NCBI GenBank assembly: GCA_029249345.1
Contig: JAQWHM010000008.1
Location: forward strand, 1-5,960
Reading direction: 5' to 3'
DNA: 5,960 nucleotides
From: UBA10348 sp002469915
Lineage (GTDB): Bacteria > Bacteroidota > Rhodothermia > Rhodothermales > UBA10348
Shown: piece by piece, positions 4,673-5,960 of the stretch
Layout of the letters: each line of letters begins with the position of its first letter
Position numbering within the stretch: the first letter of the stretch is position 1
Made by a program: the position numbers and the translations under genes
Notes under the pieces: generated by a model
What the model saw: only the letters and a program-made list of their open reading frames with translations
Database searches by the model: none
What the model was told of the DNA's origin: nothing

Positions 4673-5734
4673 TTATCTCAATGTTGTAGATATGTCCTGG
4701 TATCGAGCAGCGGCTTTGATGACAAAGCTAGATTTGCCAGCGTTAGCCAGAGCCGTACAGAAGCCATGGCGGAGACTATGAAAACAAATCATCTCTGGTA
4801 ATCCGACCATCCTTCTGTAGTATCTAAAAACTTGACTTGATCGTTCAGAGAACCGTTTGGCGGATCTTGAATAGTGATCTACCCTTGGCGAGTGGAATAC
4901 AAATTCATTTCCATGTCCGCTTTGGAGCCCCATTAGTACCTCAGCTGCCTTCCTACACAAAGGGATTGTCTGCTGGTGTCCATTCTTCTGCTTTTTGATC
5001 GATACTAGTTTCAGATCCAGGTCAATGTCTCCCCACGTTAATCGAGCCAACTCAGAGGCTCTCATGCCCGTGTAGAGGGCAAACTTAAATAGCGGGATTC
5101 TCCATATGATCTCACCTTCCGCTACAAAGCGTGCTTTCAACTTCCGTCTGTAGTCTTCGATCATTGCTGCGCAGATCAAGTCAAGTTGATCTGCAGATAT
5201 ACTTCTCGGAAAAACGTTCCTCTGCTTCGGTTGCTCTACCATCTCGATCGGATCCACATCCAGAAATCCTTTCAATCTCGCCCATTTAGTGAAGGTTCGA
5301 ATATGCCCGTAGCGCTTCAAGCGCGTTGCTGCAGCGACCGTAGCGTCGTAAACATATTCTAGGATTGGATCGACGAGGCTTTGACCGCTGAGTATCGTTT
5401 GAGGCAACCTTGTCTCTAATCCATGCAGCACTTCGCTATAGGTCCTGATCGTCTCTGTGGAGCGACCTAAGCGCTTTCTAGACTCAAGAAAGGCTTGGGC
5501 AATGTCATCGAATGGTGCTTCTTTGAGACTAGCTGAGGTGGTCACGGGAGGCTTTATGCATGGACCTTGCCACGGGTCCCATCTGCCCTCCTCGTAGTCA
5601 ATTTGCATACGGCGAAACCGAGATTCCGCTGACTTCTTACTGCGTGTCCTGAGGCTGTAGCGTTTTGCTGGGGGAGACTTTGCCGAATTGTAGAACTCCG
5701 CATAGTAGATTCCGCTTCGCTTTATTAGTCCCAT
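4673..5734 (-). CDS. Tyrosine recombinase/integrase lacking its catalytic tyrosine
   Basis: This is a 353-residue phage-type integrase. Residues about 1-55 form an arm-binding-like N-terminal domain (YYAEFYNS, KRYSLRTRSKK, RWDPW). Residues about 74-170 form a SAM-like core-binding domain, followed by the catalytic domain. R225 (TGMRASEL), K250 (KQKNGH..IPL), H319 and R322 (HSLRH) are present. The usual GH of the second histidine motif is R344-Y345, and translation ends after ISTTLR at residue 353. The stop TAA occupies exactly the place of the nucleophilic Tyr in the common motif (GH..IS.TLRY). TAA is one base from either Tyr codon. Nine codons further, in the same frame, comes LRYA and a second stop. 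The enzyme would bind DNA but not cleave it unless rescued in some way. ATG 5734 has a weak GAGAAG ribosome site. The gene points away from the adjacent tRNA-Met. Confidence 0.9.
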   Translation of the reverse strand: MGLIKRSGIYYAEFYNSAKSPPAKRYSLRTRSKKSAESRFRRMQIDYEEGRWDPWQGPCIKPPVTTSASLKEAPFDDIAQAFLESRKRLGRSTETIRTYSEVLHGLETRLPQTILSGQSLVDPILEYVYDATVAAATRLKRYGHIRTFTKWARLKGFLDVDPIEMVEQPKQRNVFPRSISADQLDLICAAMIEDYRRKLKARFVAEGEIIWRIPLFKFALYTGMRASELARLTWGDIDLDLKLVSIKKQKNGHQQTIPLCRKAAEVLMGLQSGHGNEFVFHSPRVDHYSRSAKRFSERSSQVFRYYRRMVGLPEMICFHSLRHGFCTALANAGKSSFVIKAAARYQDISTTLR

Positions 5735-5770
5735 CTGTCTTCTCAGAGATGTGGACAGAAAGCGACGTAT

Positions 5771-5792
5771 TCACCACAGTATTCTGTACAGT
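5771..5792 (+). repeat. 22-bp arm-like direct repeat, right copy
   Basis: TCACCACAGT, two variable bases, TCTGTACAGT, matching 143-164 at 20 of 22 positions. It lies between the integrase start (5734) and the right tRNA-Met (5820). In a joined circle it and the left copy bracket the tRNA/terminator module about 193 bases apart. Its position in the integrase leader also allows autoregulation of that gene. Confidence 0.6.
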
Positions 5793-5819
5793 CGATTAAT
5801 TTAGACTCAAAAACAGCCA

Positions 5820-5893
5820 GGCGAGGTAGCTCAGCTGGTTAGAGCGTCGGATTCATAACCCGGAGGTCGAGAGTTCAAGTCTCTCTCTCGCCA
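5820..5893 (+). tRNA. tRNA-Met(CAU), complete right copy
   Basis: The full 74-base cloverleaf is present. The acceptor GGCGAGG (5820-5826) pairs with TCTCGCC (5886-5892) with one G-T wobble, A5893 is the discriminator, and the anticodon CAT is at 5854-5856. G1-C72 pairing argues for an elongator tRNA-Met rather than an initiator. It is identical to the left copy over all shared bases. No CCA is encoded. This copy is intact and should be functional if transcribed; its own promoter would have to lie between the integrase start and 5820. Confidence 0.95.
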
Positions 5894-5960
5894 CATTTAA
5901 AGGCCCTTTCACGTTTGTGGAGGGGCCTTTTTGTTTTGGGAATGTTTCGAGGATGCAGTC
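5822..5960 (+). repeat. Right copy of the 139-base terminal direct repeat
   Basis: Identical to bases 1-139. It runs from the third base of the tRNA through the terminator to the end of the window, so its true right limit cannot be seen here. Confidence 0.95.
5899..5934 (+). terminator. Intrinsic terminator of tRNA-Met, right copy
   Basis: Identical to the left copy: a 14-pair stem with loop GTTT followed by TTTTTGTTTT, starting five bases after the tRNA discriminator base. Confidence 0.9.

Larger units (their letters stand above)
1..5960. mobile_element. tRNA-Met-associated integrative element or its circular form
   Basis: The whole window behaves as one unit. Identical 139-base ends each carry a tRNA-Met gene and its terminator, a tyrosine recombinase gene lies next to the right end, and unrelated cargo lies between. 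Tyrosine recombinases commonly use tRNA genes as attachment sites, which fits this layout. No capsid, terminase, relaxase, replication or excisionase gene is visible, so the element would be minimal or dependent on a helper. The sequence alone cannot separate an integrated copy with duplicated tRNA, a tandem array, and a circular molecule whose assembled ends overlap. The recombinase appears to lack its catalytic tyrosine, so present-day mobility is doubtful. The boundaries are inferred from the repeats and may not be the true recombination points. Confidence 0.6.

Noticed and set aside
1..5960. Known antiphage defence genes, toxin-antitoxin pairs or a CRISPR array
   Set aside because: No nuclease, NTPase, methyltransferase, TIR, toxin-antitoxin or spacer-repeat pattern was found; the cargo is envelope-type proteins.

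Overview
The window reads as one small tRNA-associated integrative element (or its circular form), about 5.8 kb per unit. The first 139 bases and the last 139 bases are identical. Each copy holds an elongator-type tRNA-Met(CAU) gene followed by a strong intrinsic terminator. A tyrosine recombinase gene lies beside the right copy. Five non-mobility genes fill the interior. No phage structural, replication or conjugation gene is visible.

Organism: neither tRNA sequence is followed by an encoded CCA, which argues against typical Gammaproteobacteria. The envelope proteins are short-leader lipoproteins and small single-pass membrane proteins. The N-terminal style of the recombinase looks like integrases I associate with Bacteroidota in the broad sense (Balneola/Rhodothermus-type lineages). 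This assignment is tentative.

Layout, left to right: (1) tRNA-Met, terminator and a non-coding leader carrying a 22-bp arm-like repeat. (2) A plus-strand single-pass membrane protein of unknown function (405-1148). (3) A convergent minus-strand pair, an NTF2/SnoaL-like lipoprotein (1157-1696) and a small membrane-anchored protein (1791-2309). (4) A non-coding stretch (2310-2722) with a sharp composition change near 2565. (5) An AT-rich NTF2-like lipoprotein gene (2723-3178, minus). (6) A degenerate tRNA-Asn(GUU) sequence with a hairpin-rich 3' flank (3265-3385). (7) A secreted helical-repeat protein with a probable NTF2/DUF4440-like C-terminus (3386-4534, minus, TTG start), behind a good sigma70-type promoter containing a 12-bp tandem repeat. 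(8) The tyrosine recombinase (4673-5734, minus). (9) A second 22-bp arm-like repeat, then the complete tRNA-Met copy and its terminator.

If the two ends are joined, the tRNA-Met/terminator module lies between two 22-bp direct repeats (20/22 identical, about 193 bp apart), next to the integrase gene. That resembles an attP with a tRNA core flanked by arm-type integrase sites. The recombinase has the R, K, HxxR catalytic residues, but its last His is Tyr and it stops exactly where the nucleophilic Tyr is expected, so it is probably inactive or altered. The cargo is mostly exported, with three probable NTF2-fold proteins among five genes. The degenerate internal tRNA-Asn and the AT-rich block suggest the element was built from at least two modules of different origin.
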